Below, piece after piece: positions 33,525 to 44,309 of a stretch of DNA of 64,000 nt; the stretch's first letter is position 1, and the number at the start of each line of letters is the position of its first letter. The stretch is from Microbacterium sp. SLBN-154 (GTDB lineage Bacteria; Actinomycetota; Actinomycetes; Actinomycetales; Microbacteriaceae). The notes under the pieces are model-generated. The model had not been told where the DNA came from, ran no database searches, and was given only the letters and a program-made list of their open reading frames with translations. The stretch lies in contig NZ_VFNL01000001.1 in the NCBI RefSeq assembly GCF_006715565.1, positions 868,001 through 932,000 on the forward strand, read 5' to 3'. The position numbers were made by a program, and so were the translations under genes.

Positions 33525-35258
33525 TCAGACCGCGATGTCGAGCTCGTTGCCCGGGATCGAGGCGAGCAGGCGCCGGGTGTACGGGTCGCGCGGGTTGGTG
33601 AAGATCTCCTCGCCCGACGCGGCCTCCACGAGGTGCCCGTCCTTCATCACGCAGACGTAGTCGCTGATCAGCCGCACCACCGCGAGGTCGTGCGAGATGA
33701 AGAGGTAGCTCAGCCCGTACTCGCGCTGCAGGTCGCGCAGAAGCCGCAGGACCTGATCCTGCACGAGCACGTCGAGCGCCGAGACGGGCTCGTCGCAGAC
33801 GATCAGCTCGGGAGACAGGGCGAGAGCCCGGGCGATCGCGACGCGCTGACGCTGGCCTCCCGACAGCTCCGACGGGTACCGGCGCATCATCGAGGCCGGC
33901 AGCGCCACATCATCCAGCAGCTGCCGCACCCGCTTGGTGCGCTCGGCCGACGACCCGCGCCGGTAGAACTCCAGCGGCTCCTCGATCAGTCGCTCGATGG
34001 TGAACATCGGGTTCAGCGACGAGTAGGGGTCCTGGAAGATCGGCTGCACCTTCTGGCGGAAGTCCTTCAGCGCCCTCCCCTTGAGGGTCGACACGTCGAC
34101 CCCGTCGAACGAGATGGTGCCACTCGTCGGTTCGACGACCTTCAGCATCATCCGGGCGGTGGTGGTCTTGCCCGATCCCGACTCCCCGACGATCGCGACG
34201 GTCTGTCCGCGCGGGATCGCGAACGAGACGTCCTTGACCGCGACGAAGTCCTCTTTCCGTCCGCGCACCGGGAAGGTCTTGGTCAGACCCTCGACCTCGA
34301 CGATGTGATCCGGGGCCGCCTCGGCACCGGCCGGCGCCGCCGGCGCGCTCTCGACGACGGAGACGGATGCCGCGGGCGCGGCCGGCTCGGCGGCATCCGT
34401 CTTCTCGACCCGGCGGAAGGCCTCGGGACGCAGCCGCACCGCCGCCACCGACGGGGCGGCCTTCACCAGCGCCTGGGTGTACGGCTGCTGCGGGTCTTCG
34501 AGGATCTGGCGCGCAGGCCCCTGCTCGACGATGCGCCCGCGGTGCATGACGACCACGCGCGAGGCGCGTTCGGCGGCGAGGCCGAGGTCGTGCGTGATGA
34601 GCATCACCGAGGTGCCCGTGTCGCTGGTCATCCGGTCGAGCTGATCGAGGATCGTCTTCTGCACCGTCACGTCGAGCGCGCTCGTGGGCTCGTCGGCGAT
34701 GAGGAGCTTGGGGTTGCACGCCAGGCCGATCGCGATGAGCGCGCGCTGACGCATACCGCCGGAGAACTCGTGCGGGTACTGTTTGGCGCGGGCGGCGGCG
34801 TCGGGAAGACCCGCCGCCTCGAGCGTCTCGACGACCCTGCGGTCGACGTCCTTGCGGGTGGCGAGGCCGTGCGCGAGCAGGGTCTCGGCGACCTGGGTGC
34901 CGATCTTGGCGACCGGGTTGAGGTTCGACATCGGGTCCTGCGGCACGAGGCCGATCGAGCGGCCGCGCACCTGGCGCATCACCGACTCGGGCGCCCCGAC
35001 GAGGTTCTCGCCCTCGAAGAGGATGCTGCCCTGCGTCACCCGCCCGTTGCCCGGGAGGAGCCCGATCACCGCCATCGCCGTGGTCGACTTCCCCGATCCC
35101 GACTCGCCGACGATGGCGAGGGTCTCGCCGGCGGCGAGATCGAGGTCGACCCCTTCGACGGCGTGGACCGTCCCGTCGACGGTGCGGAACTCCACGGCCA
35201 TGTCGCGGACCTGCAGCAGCGGCGTCCCTGCCGCGGGCCGCTCGAAAGATCGAGGCAT
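33525..35258 (-). CDS. Fused dipeptide/oligopeptide ABC transporter ATPase (DppD-DppF type)
   Basis: 577 residues with two complete ABC domains. First: Walker A GESGSGKST (51-59), signature FSGGMRQR (165-172), Walker B LLIADEPTSALD. Second: Walker A GESGSGKT (358-365), LSGGQRQR and LIVCDEPVSALDVL. A linker at about 285-318 is Ala/Pro-rich and disordered. Bacteria usually have the two ATPases separate; fused forms occur in actinobacteria. It probably powers the convergent permease pair. A weak hexamer CAGGAT lies six bases before ATG 35258. Confidence 0.92.
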   Translation of the reverse strand: MPRSFERPAAGTPLLQVRDMAVEFRTVDGTVHAVEGVDLDLAAGETLAIVGESGSGKSTTAMAVIGLLPGNGRVTQGSILFEGENLVGAPESVMRQVRGRSIGLVPQDPMSNLNPVAKIGTQVAETLLAHGLATRKDVDRRVVETLEAAGLPDAAARAKQYPHEFSGGMRQRALIAIGLACNPKLLIADEPTSALDVTVQKTILDQLDRMTSDTGTSVMLITHDLGLAAERASRVVVMHRGRIVEQGPARQILEDPQQPYTQALVKAAPSVAAVRLRPEAFRRVEKTDAAEPAAPAASVSVVESAPAAPAGAEAAPDHIVEVEGLTKTFPVRGRKEDFVAVKDVSFAIPRGQTVAIVGESGSGKTTTARMMLKVVEPTSGTISFDGVDVSTLKGRALKDFRQKVQPIFQDPYSSLNPMFTIERLIEEPLEFYRRGSSAERTKRVRQLLDDVALPASMMRRYPSELSGGQRQRVAIARALALSPELIVCDEPVSALDVLVQDQVLRLLRDLQREYGLSYLFISHDLAVVRLISDYVCVMKDGHLVEAASGEEIFTNPRDPYTRRLLASIPGNELDIAV

Positions 35259-35309
35259 CCCCCCATCCTGCCCCGGCGCGTGCGCCGGCGCACCCGGCGC
35301 AGGGAGCCT

Positions 35310-35323
35310 TTACGCATCCGTAA
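35310..35323. promoter_or_regulatory. Inverted repeat over the pxpA -35 region
   Basis: TTACG-CATC-CGTAA is a perfect five-base inverted repeat overlapping the expected -35 of the promoter at 35339. A likely operator. Confidence 0.45.
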
Positions 35324-35338
35324 CGTTGCCGCGCGGCG

Positions 35339-35350
35339 TAGCGTGAAGAC
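35339..35350 (+). promoter_or_regulatory. Putative leaderless promoter -10 of pxpA
   Basis: TAGCGT (35339-35344) ends six bases before ATG 35351. Confidence 0.5.
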
Positions 35351-36106
35351 ATGGGCGTGATCGACCTCAATGCCGACCTGGGTGAGACGGTCGACGGGAT
35401 GCCGACGGCCGACGACGACGCGATGTTCGCCGTGATCTCCAGCGCGAGCATCGCCTGCGGCGGCCACGCGGGCGATGAGAGGTCGATGCGCGAGGCGGTG
35501 GCACGCGCGGCGGTTCACGGCGTGGCCGTCGGGGCGCATCCGTCCTATCCGGATCCGGCGAACTTCGGCCGGGTGCCGATGGCGCTCGCGCCTGCGGATC
35601 TGCGGGTCGAAGTCGCGGCGCAGCTCCGGTCGCTGGCGACGGCGGGCGCCGACATCCGGTACGTCAAGCCTCACGGCGCCCTGTATCACGCCGTCTCCGC
35701 CGACGCGGGGTCGGCGCGGGCGGTGGCCGAGGCGGTCGCCGAACTTGCCGGGGCGCAGGGACGCGCCGTGCCGATCCTCGGGATGCCGGGGGAGATCGCC
35801 CGGGCCGCCGAATCGGCCGGCCTGCCCTTCGTCGTCGAGGCGTTCCTCGACCGCGGATATCTGCCCGGCGGGGGTCTCGTGCCCCGGGGGCGCCCCGGTG
35901 CGGTGTTGGATGACGCGGCGGCGGCCGCGGAGCGGGCGATCCGGCTGGCACGATCGGGCGAGGTCGTCGCCGCCGACGGGTCGGTGCTGATCGTCGCAGC
36001 GTCGTCGCTCTGCCTGCACGGCGATTCACCGGCCGCGGTGGCGATGGGGGAAGCGGTGCGACGCGCGCTGGATGACGCCGGCGTCGCCGTGCGGGCGCCG
36101 TGGTGA
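35351..36106 (+). CDS. pxpA: 5-oxoprolinase subunit A (LamB/YcsF family)
   Basis: 251 residues. IDLNADLGE (4-12), ACGGHAGD (35-42), GAHPSYPD and YVKPHGALYH are the family hallmarks of PxpA, which with PxpB and PxpC hydrolyses 5-oxoproline to glutamate using ATP. ATG 35351 is supported by the TAGCGT hexamer six bases upstream. The PxpB-PxpC fusion follows, its GTG overlapping this gene's TGA. Confidence 0.93.
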   Translation: MGVIDLNADLGETVDGMPTADDDAMFAVISSASIACGGHAGDERSMREAVARAAVHGVAVGAHPSYPDPANFGRVPMALAPADLRVEVAAQLRSLATAGADIRYVKPHGALYHAVSADAGSARAVAEAVAELAGAQGRAVPILGMPGEIARAAESAGLPFVVEAFLDRGYLPGGGLVPRGRPGAVLDDAAAAAERAIRLARSGEVVAADGSVLIVAASSLCLHGDSPAAVAMGEAVRRALDDAGVAVRAPW

Positions 36107-37785
36107 ACATGCTGCCGATGGGAGACCGCGCGATCCTCGTCGAGGTCGCGGGACTCGACGAGGTGCTCGCGCTGCACGCCCGCCTCGTCGCCGGAGTGCC
36201 GCCCGGGGTCATCGACATCGTCCCCGCGGCGCGCACCGTGCTCATCACCGTCGACCCCGCGGTGATGAGCCTGTCGCGCGCGCGGGCGTGGGTGACGGAT
36301 GCCACGGCCGCGGCCCCGACGGCGGACGCGCCGGCGGCCGCGGAGGTCGTGGTCGACATCCGCTACGACGGCCCCGACCTCGAGGAGACCGCGGAGCTGT
36401 TCGGCATGTCGGCATCGGAGCTCGCCGGGCGCCACGCGGCGGCGGCCTGGACCGTCGCCTTCACCGGCTTCGCGCCCGGTTTCGGGTACCTGGTGAGCGA
36501 TGCGTGGCCCTTCGACGTGCCGCGGCTCGACACCCCGCGGACCCGCGTCCCGGCCGGGGCGGTGGGGGTCGCCGGGGTGTTCTCGGGGGCGTATCCGCGC
36601 GAGACCCCCGGCGGGTGGCGACTCCTCGGCACGACGGACGCGCCGCTCTTCGACCCTGCGGGCGAGAATCCGGCGCTCCTCGTCCCGGGCATGCGGGTGC
36701 GGTTCCGCCCGGTCGCCGGGGACAAGCGCACCCTCGCGGGGGACGAGCGCACCCTCGCGGGGGACGAGCGCACCCTCGTGGGGGGCGAGCGCACCCTCGT
36801 GGGGGGCGAGCGCACCCTCGCCGGGGGCGAGCGCACCCTCGCCGGGGGCGAGCGCACCCTCGCGGGGGGCGAGTACACCCTCGCGGGGGCGGCGGGGGCG
36901 GCGGGGGCGGGGGCGGCGGCGATCCGCGTCGAGGAACCGGGACTGCTCGCCACGGTCCAGGACCTCGGCCGTCCCGGCTCGGCGGCCCTCGGCATCTCCG
37001 GTTCGGGTGCGATGGACCGCCGCGCGCTCGGCGCCGCGAACCGACTCGTGGGCAACCCCGGTGATGCGGCGGCGATCGAGATCACCCTTGGCGGCTTCCG
37101 CGCCGTCGCCCTCGCCGACCTGTGGTTCGCCGTCACCGGCGGCCGCGGTCCGCTCCGGCTCGCGGGGCGCGACATCGACCCCTACGTGGCGCACCGCTGG
37201 CCCGCCGGCGCCGAGCTCGAGGTCGGGTGGATCGAGCGGGGCGCCCGGGCGCTTCTCGCCCTCCGCGGCGGTGTCGACGGGCCGGTGGTCCGCGGGTCGC
37301 GGGCCACCGACATTCTCTCGGGTCTCGGGCCCGCCCGCCTCACCGCGGGCCGCGTGCTGAGCGTCGGCGCCGACCCGACCACTCCCGTCCCGCCCGCCCC
37401 CGACGCGCCGTGGGGCGCGCCCGACGGCGAGGATCTCGAGATCGACCTCGCGCCGGGGCCGCGCGCGGACTGGTTCGCCGACGACGCCCGCGCGACCCTC
37501 TTCGAGGCGACGTGGACCGTCTCGGGCGCCGCCGACCGCGTCGGCATCCGCCTCGACGGTCCGTCGCTCGCCCGCGCGCGCAGCGGCGAGCTCCCGAGTG
37601 AGGGGATGGTGCCCGGCGCCCTGCAGGTGCCGCCCTCCGGCCGGCCGACGATCCTCGGACCCGACGCCCCGGTCACCGGCGGCTACCCCGTGATCGCGGT
37701 CGTCGCGGATGCTTCTCGCGACGCGCTCGCCCAGGCCCGGCCGGGCAGTCGCATCCGCTTCCGCCACTCGCGACCGACCGAGTGA
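36103..37785 (+). CDS. Fused 5-oxoprolinase subunits B and C (PxpB-PxpC) with repeat linker
   Basis: 560 residues. The N-terminal PxpB/KipI domain (about 1-203) has MGDRAILVEVAG and FTGFAPGFGYL; the C-terminal PxpC/KipA domain (about 274-560) has PGLLATVQDLGRPG and GGYPVIAVV. Most bacteria encode these separately. They are joined by eight tandem seven-residue units of the form G-(D/G)-E-R-T-L-A (206-261) and an Ala-Gly run. The charged units are an odd linker. GTG 36103 overlaps the pxpA stop; GTG 36100 is also possible. Confidence 0.92.
   Translation: MNMLPMGDRAILVEVAGLDEVLALHARLVAGVPPGVIDIVPAARTVLITVDPAVMSLSRARAWVTDATAAAPTADAPAAAEVVVDIRYDGPDLEETAELFGMSASELAGRHAAAAWTVAFTGFAPGFGYLVSDAWPFDVPRLDTPRTRVPAGAVGVAGVFSGAYPRETPGGWRLLGTTDAPLFDPAGENPALLVPGMRVRFRPVAGDKRTLAGDERTLAGDERTLVGGERTLVGGERTLAGGERTLAGGERTLAGGEYTLAGAAGAAGAGAAAIRVEEPGLLATVQDLGRPGSAALGISGSGAMDRRALGAANRLVGNPGDAAAIEITLGGFRAVALADLWFAVTGGRGPLRLAGRDIDPYVAHRWPAGAELEVGWIERGARALLALRGGVDGPVVRGSRATDILSGLGPARLTAGRVLSVGADPTTPVPPAPDAPWGAPDGEDLEIDLAPGPRADWFADDARATLFEATWTVSGAADRVGIRLDGPSLARARSGELPSEGMVPGALQVPPSGRPTILGPDAPVTGGYPVIAVVADASRDALAQARPGSRIRFRHSRPTE
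36718..36885 (+). repeat. Eight 21-bp tandem repeats inside the PxpB-PxpC gene
   Basis: Eight in-frame 21-base units with few differences. The unit reads roughly GGGGNCGAGCGCACCCTCGCG, with variants at the Asp/Gly and Ala/Val codons; the first has Lys and the last Tyr in place of one residue. Near-identity suggests expansion by slipped-strand mispairing or unequal crossover. Confidence 0.95.
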
Positions 37786-37803
37786 GCGGCGGTCGCCGCT
37801 CAC
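37782..37803. terminator. Bidirectional hairpin spanning both stop codons
   Basis: GTGAGCGGCG-GT-CGCCGCTCAC is a perfect ten-base stem in the 14-base gap between the converging PxpB-PxpC and STAND genes. The stem contains the TGA of both genes. No T-run. Confidence 0.6.
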
Positions 37804-40469
37804 CAGCGGGCGACCAGCGATGACGCCTCGGCCCGTGCGTCGGCCGGAAGAGCCAGCGCCAGCGCCTCGGCCAGGGTGAGCTCCGCGCCGCGACGTTCCC
37901 CGGCGGCGACCGCATCGGGGTCGGTGGCGCGCATGGCGTCCAGCTGGGGGGTGTGGACGGTGAAGGCCTCGGCGTCGAACACGCCGATGCGATGGCGGAT
38001 GACGGCGGCCACCGCCGACAGCGCGCCCGCCCGCTCGCCGTCCCCGCGTGCCGCGGCGACGGCGCACAGCCCCTCGAGTCCGTAGGCGATCCCCTCTTCG
38101 AAGTGCAGGCGCAGCGACACCAGGAGCGTCCGCACGCACTGCGCTTCGGCGGTGTCGATCTCGCCGCGGACGAGCTGCAGTCGCGCGAGGTGATTGCCGG
38201 CGACCGACGTGGTGAAGAGGTCGCCGCCGGCGGCGGCCGCCGCGGTGGCGCGGTCGAAGTGTCCCAGCGCGTCGTCGGTGAGCCCGCGGAGCCACGCCAG
38301 TCGTCCGCGTGCGACCTCGGTGATGGCCTCGGCCCAGGTGTTGCCGAGGTCGTGGAGCCGCTCGACGGCGGTCGTGAGCTCGCGATCGGCGGTGTCGAGG
38401 TCGGGCAGCTCGAGCTGCAGCCGCGCCGTCGCCCGCGCGGCGAGCGCCATCGCCGCGGCATCCTCGTCGCCGCTCTCCTCGAACAGTCGGATGCACTCCC
38501 CGAGACCGGCCACCGCCTCTTCGCTCGGACGCTGCCACATCTCGCCCCACAGGGCGAAGAACCACGCGACCGCGCGGGTGTGCTGGGTGATCGGCTGGTC
38601 TTTGCCGAGAAGCTCCAGCATCCACACCCGCACCTCGGCGAAGAATCCGGCCACCCACCAGTAGATGAGGAGCGACCATGCGAAGTCCCCGGCGTCGTCG
38701 AGTCGGTCGGTGTGGATGAGATGACGCACCGCCGCGCGGAGGTTCGGGAGATCCAGGCCCAGCTCCGCAACCGCATCCGCCTGCCCCGGTCCGCCCAGCC
38801 GGGGCGCGATGCGCGCGACGAGCTCGCGGTAGTGGTCGGCGTGCGCGGTCCGCACTGTGGCGGCGTCGCCCCGCTCCTTCAGTCGCCCCACCGCGTACTC
38901 GCGCACCAGGGCCAGCAGCGAGAAGACCGGTCGGCCGTCGACGTCGACGGGTTTGACGAGTGAGGAGTCGACGAGGGCCGCGAGATCCTCCATCGCCTCC
39001 GCGCCCCAGGATCGGCCGCGCCCGATCGCCTCCACCGCGTCGAAGGTGAACCGGGTGGCGAAGACGCCGAGATCCTCGAGCATGGCGCGCTGCGAGGGCG
39101 GCAGGAGGCTCACGCTCCACTCGATGGTGGCCCGCATCGTGCGGTGCCGGTCGGGGAGGTCGCGCACCGCCGCGGTGAGGAGCGGCAGGCTCTGCTCCAG
39201 GCGCTCGGCGATCCCGCGGGTGCCGAGGACCCGCACCTTCGCCGCCGCCAGCTCGATGCCCAGCGGCAGGCCCTCCAGGCGACGGCAGATGTCGGCGACG
39301 TCCTGCGCGTTGGCGTCTGACAAGACGAAGTCGGGGCTCACCGCGCTCGCGCGGTCGGCGAACAGGCGGCACGCGGGGGTGGTGCGCACCCGCTCCCGTG
39401 TGGCGCGCGTCCACGAGTCGGGGACGGGCAGTCCCGAGACGTCGTAGACCTGCTCTCCGCGGATGTGGAGCACGATGCGACTGGTGACGAGGAAGGTCGC
39501 CATGGGCGAGGCGTGCGAGAGGCACACCAGCAGGGGAGCGGCCTCGATCACCTGCTCGAAGTTGTCGAGGACCACGAGCACGCGGCGTCCGGACAGTGCC
39601 CGCGCGATGCGTTCCTCCAGCGGTGCCTCGCCGTTGTCGCGCACGCCGAGGGAGTAGGCGATCGTGGGCACGACGAGTCCCGGTTCGAGGACGCCCTCCA
39701 GGAGGACGAAGTACACCCCGTCGGGGAAGAGGTCCTCGCTCGCCCGGGCGACCTCGATCGCCAGCCTGCTCTTGCCGACTCCGCCGGGCCCGATGAGACT
39801 GACCACGTGGGCGGACCCGGTCAGAAGGTCGCGGACCGCCGCGACATCCCCCTCCCGCCCGATCGTCGAGGTGTACGGGACGGGCACCTTCGGCGCCGCG
39901 GCCGGGACGACGTCCGAGACCTCGCGATCGGCCAGGGGGCGAGAGGCATCGAAGCGCTCGGCGAGGAGGGTGGCCAGGTCGTCGCGGACGTGGCGTCGCA
40001 GCTCGTCGGTCGACGTGAAGGAGAGGTACGCGGCGGTATCGTCGTTCCGGATGCGGTCGATGAGGGCGACCAGGCGTGGATCGCGCTGCTCGGAGGTGCG
40101 GATGTAGATGAGCTTCGGCATCTCGCGGGGGGCGAGGTTGTACTCGTCCTCCAGCCCTGAGACCTCCTCCTCCGGCGCCACCCACCCGTAGCTGTCGCCG
40201 TAAATCCCGACGAACACGTCGCTCTGCGCGAGGTACGAGCGGTAGAGCGCGCGAGGCGGATGCGGCCGGGCGCCGAGCTCGAACATCACCGGCGCCAGAC
40301 GCAGGCTCTCGATGGCATCGCGCACCGCGACGCGCTCGTCGGCGAGTTCGCGCAGGGTCGAGCTGACGAAGATCCGCAGGCGCTGGTCGGGCGTGCGGAT
40401 GATCCGCTCGTGCCCCGCCACGGTCGCGGACTCGACGAGCCCGGCGGTGGCGGCGTCGCCCCCCGTCAT
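37800..40469 (-). CDS. DUF4062 - STAND (NB-ARC-like) ATPase - TPR protein
   Basis: 889 residues in three parts. DUF4062 (about 30-175): RIFVSSTLRELADERVAVRD, YGDSYGW (90-96) and LEDEYNLA. NB-ARC/STAND ATPase (about 198-520): Walker A GPGGVGKS (227-234), Walker B VLVVLDNFE (297-305), TSR sensor (329-331) and GLPLGIELAA. Helical TPR-like C-terminus (about 540-889). In animals DUF4062 precedes NACHT domains in NWD1/TEP1-type proteins. Architecture suggests a ligand-switched oligomerising ATPase, as in bacterial NLR-like defence or regulatory proteins. Divergent from rpoB; CATGAT lies six bases before its ATG. Function not established. Confidence 0.85.
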   Translation of the reverse strand: MTGGDAATAGLVESATVAGHERIIRTPDQRLRIFVSSTLRELADERVAVRDAIESLRLAPVMFELGARPHPPRALYRSYLAQSDVFVGIYGDSYGWVAPEEEVSGLEDEYNLAPREMPKLIYIRTSEQRDPRLVALIDRIRNDDTAAYLSFTSTDELRRHVRDDLATLLAERFDASRPLADREVSDVVPAAAPKVPVPYTSTIGREGDVAAVRDLLTGSAHVVSLIGPGGVGKSRLAIEVARASEDLFPDGVYFVLLEGVLEPGLVVPTIAYSLGVRDNGEAPLEERIARALSGRRVLVVLDNFEQVIEAAPLLVCLSHASPMATFLVTSRIVLHIRGEQVYDVSGLPVPDSWTRATRERVRTTPACRLFADRASAVSPDFVLSDANAQDVADICRRLEGLPLGIELAAAKVRVLGTRGIAERLEQSLPLLTAAVRDLPDRHRTMRATIEWSVSLLPPSQRAMLEDLGVFATRFTFDAVEAIGRGRSWGAEAMEDLAALVDSSLVKPVDVDGRPVFSLLALVREYAVGRLKERGDAATVRTAHADHYRELVARIAPRLGGPGQADAVAELGLDLPNLRAAVRHLIHTDRLDDAGDFAWSLLIYWWVAGFFAEVRVWMLELLGKDQPITQHTRAVAWFFALWGEMWQRPSEEAVAGLGECIRLFEESGDEDAAAMALAARATARLQLELPDLDTADRELTTAVERLHDLGNTWAEAITEVARGRLAWLRGLTDDALGHFDRATAAAAAGGDLFTTSVAGNHLARLQLVRGEIDTAEAQCVRTLLVSLRLHFEEGIAYGLEGLCAVAAARGDGERAGALSAVAAVIRHRIGVFDAEAFTVHTPQLDAMRATDPDAVAAGERRGAELTLAEALALALPADARAEASSLVARW

Positions 40470-40573
40470 GCAGACATCATGGCCTCACCAGGGGTTCTCC
40501 GCCAGATGCCGGGGAATGCCGGGGGTTTTTGCGGGGTTATACCCGAGGAACATCAACTCGTCAAGGATTGCGC

Positions 40574-40602
40574 TGGACACGGCGCGTCATCCGGACTATA
40601 GT
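40574..40602 (+). promoter_or_regulatory. Sigma-70-type promoter of rpoBC
   Basis: TGGACA (40574-40579), a 17-base spacer and TATAGT (40597-40602) make the best housekeeping promoter in the window. The predicted leader is about 155-160 bases. Confidence 0.7.
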
Positions 40603-40669
40603 TGGTCCTTGCGCTCTTGGATTCCCCCTGCCCTCATATGGTGGTCGGCTGTGACTGCACGCCCCCGCT

Positions 40670-40681
40670 TCACCGCGGTGA
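40670..40681. promoter_or_regulatory. Palindrome in the rpoB leader
   Basis: TCACCGCGGTGA is a perfect 12-base palindrome about 70 bases downstream of the predicted transcription start, flanked by partly complementary bases. It may be a leader hairpin or a protein site. Confidence 0.35.
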
Positions 40682-40736
40682 GCGACGTGCAGGCTTCGGG
40701 GACGACTGAGCACTCCACCTGACGACAAGGAAACGA

Positions 40737-40759
40737 AGCCCGATCCGGGCTCACGGAGG
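40737..40759 (+). promoter_or_regulatory. Hairpin next to the rpoB ribosome-binding site
   Basis: AGCCCG-ATC-CGGGCT (40737-40751) lies three bases before the Shine-Dalgarno GGAGG (40755-40759). Close enough to affect ribosome access to the TTG start. Confidence 0.45.
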
Positions 40760-40766
40760 TTATCCC

Positions 40767-44264
<3,498 letters not shown>

Positions 44265-44309
44265 TCCGTCGACGCCGACCGCAACCCACTTTTGACAACA
44301 GGAGAACTA

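Noticed and set aside
33268..33660. 130-codon plus-strand frame through the 57-bp repeat
   Set aside because: Arg/Ser/Ala composition comes from the repeat, and it runs antisense into the end of the fused ATPase gene.
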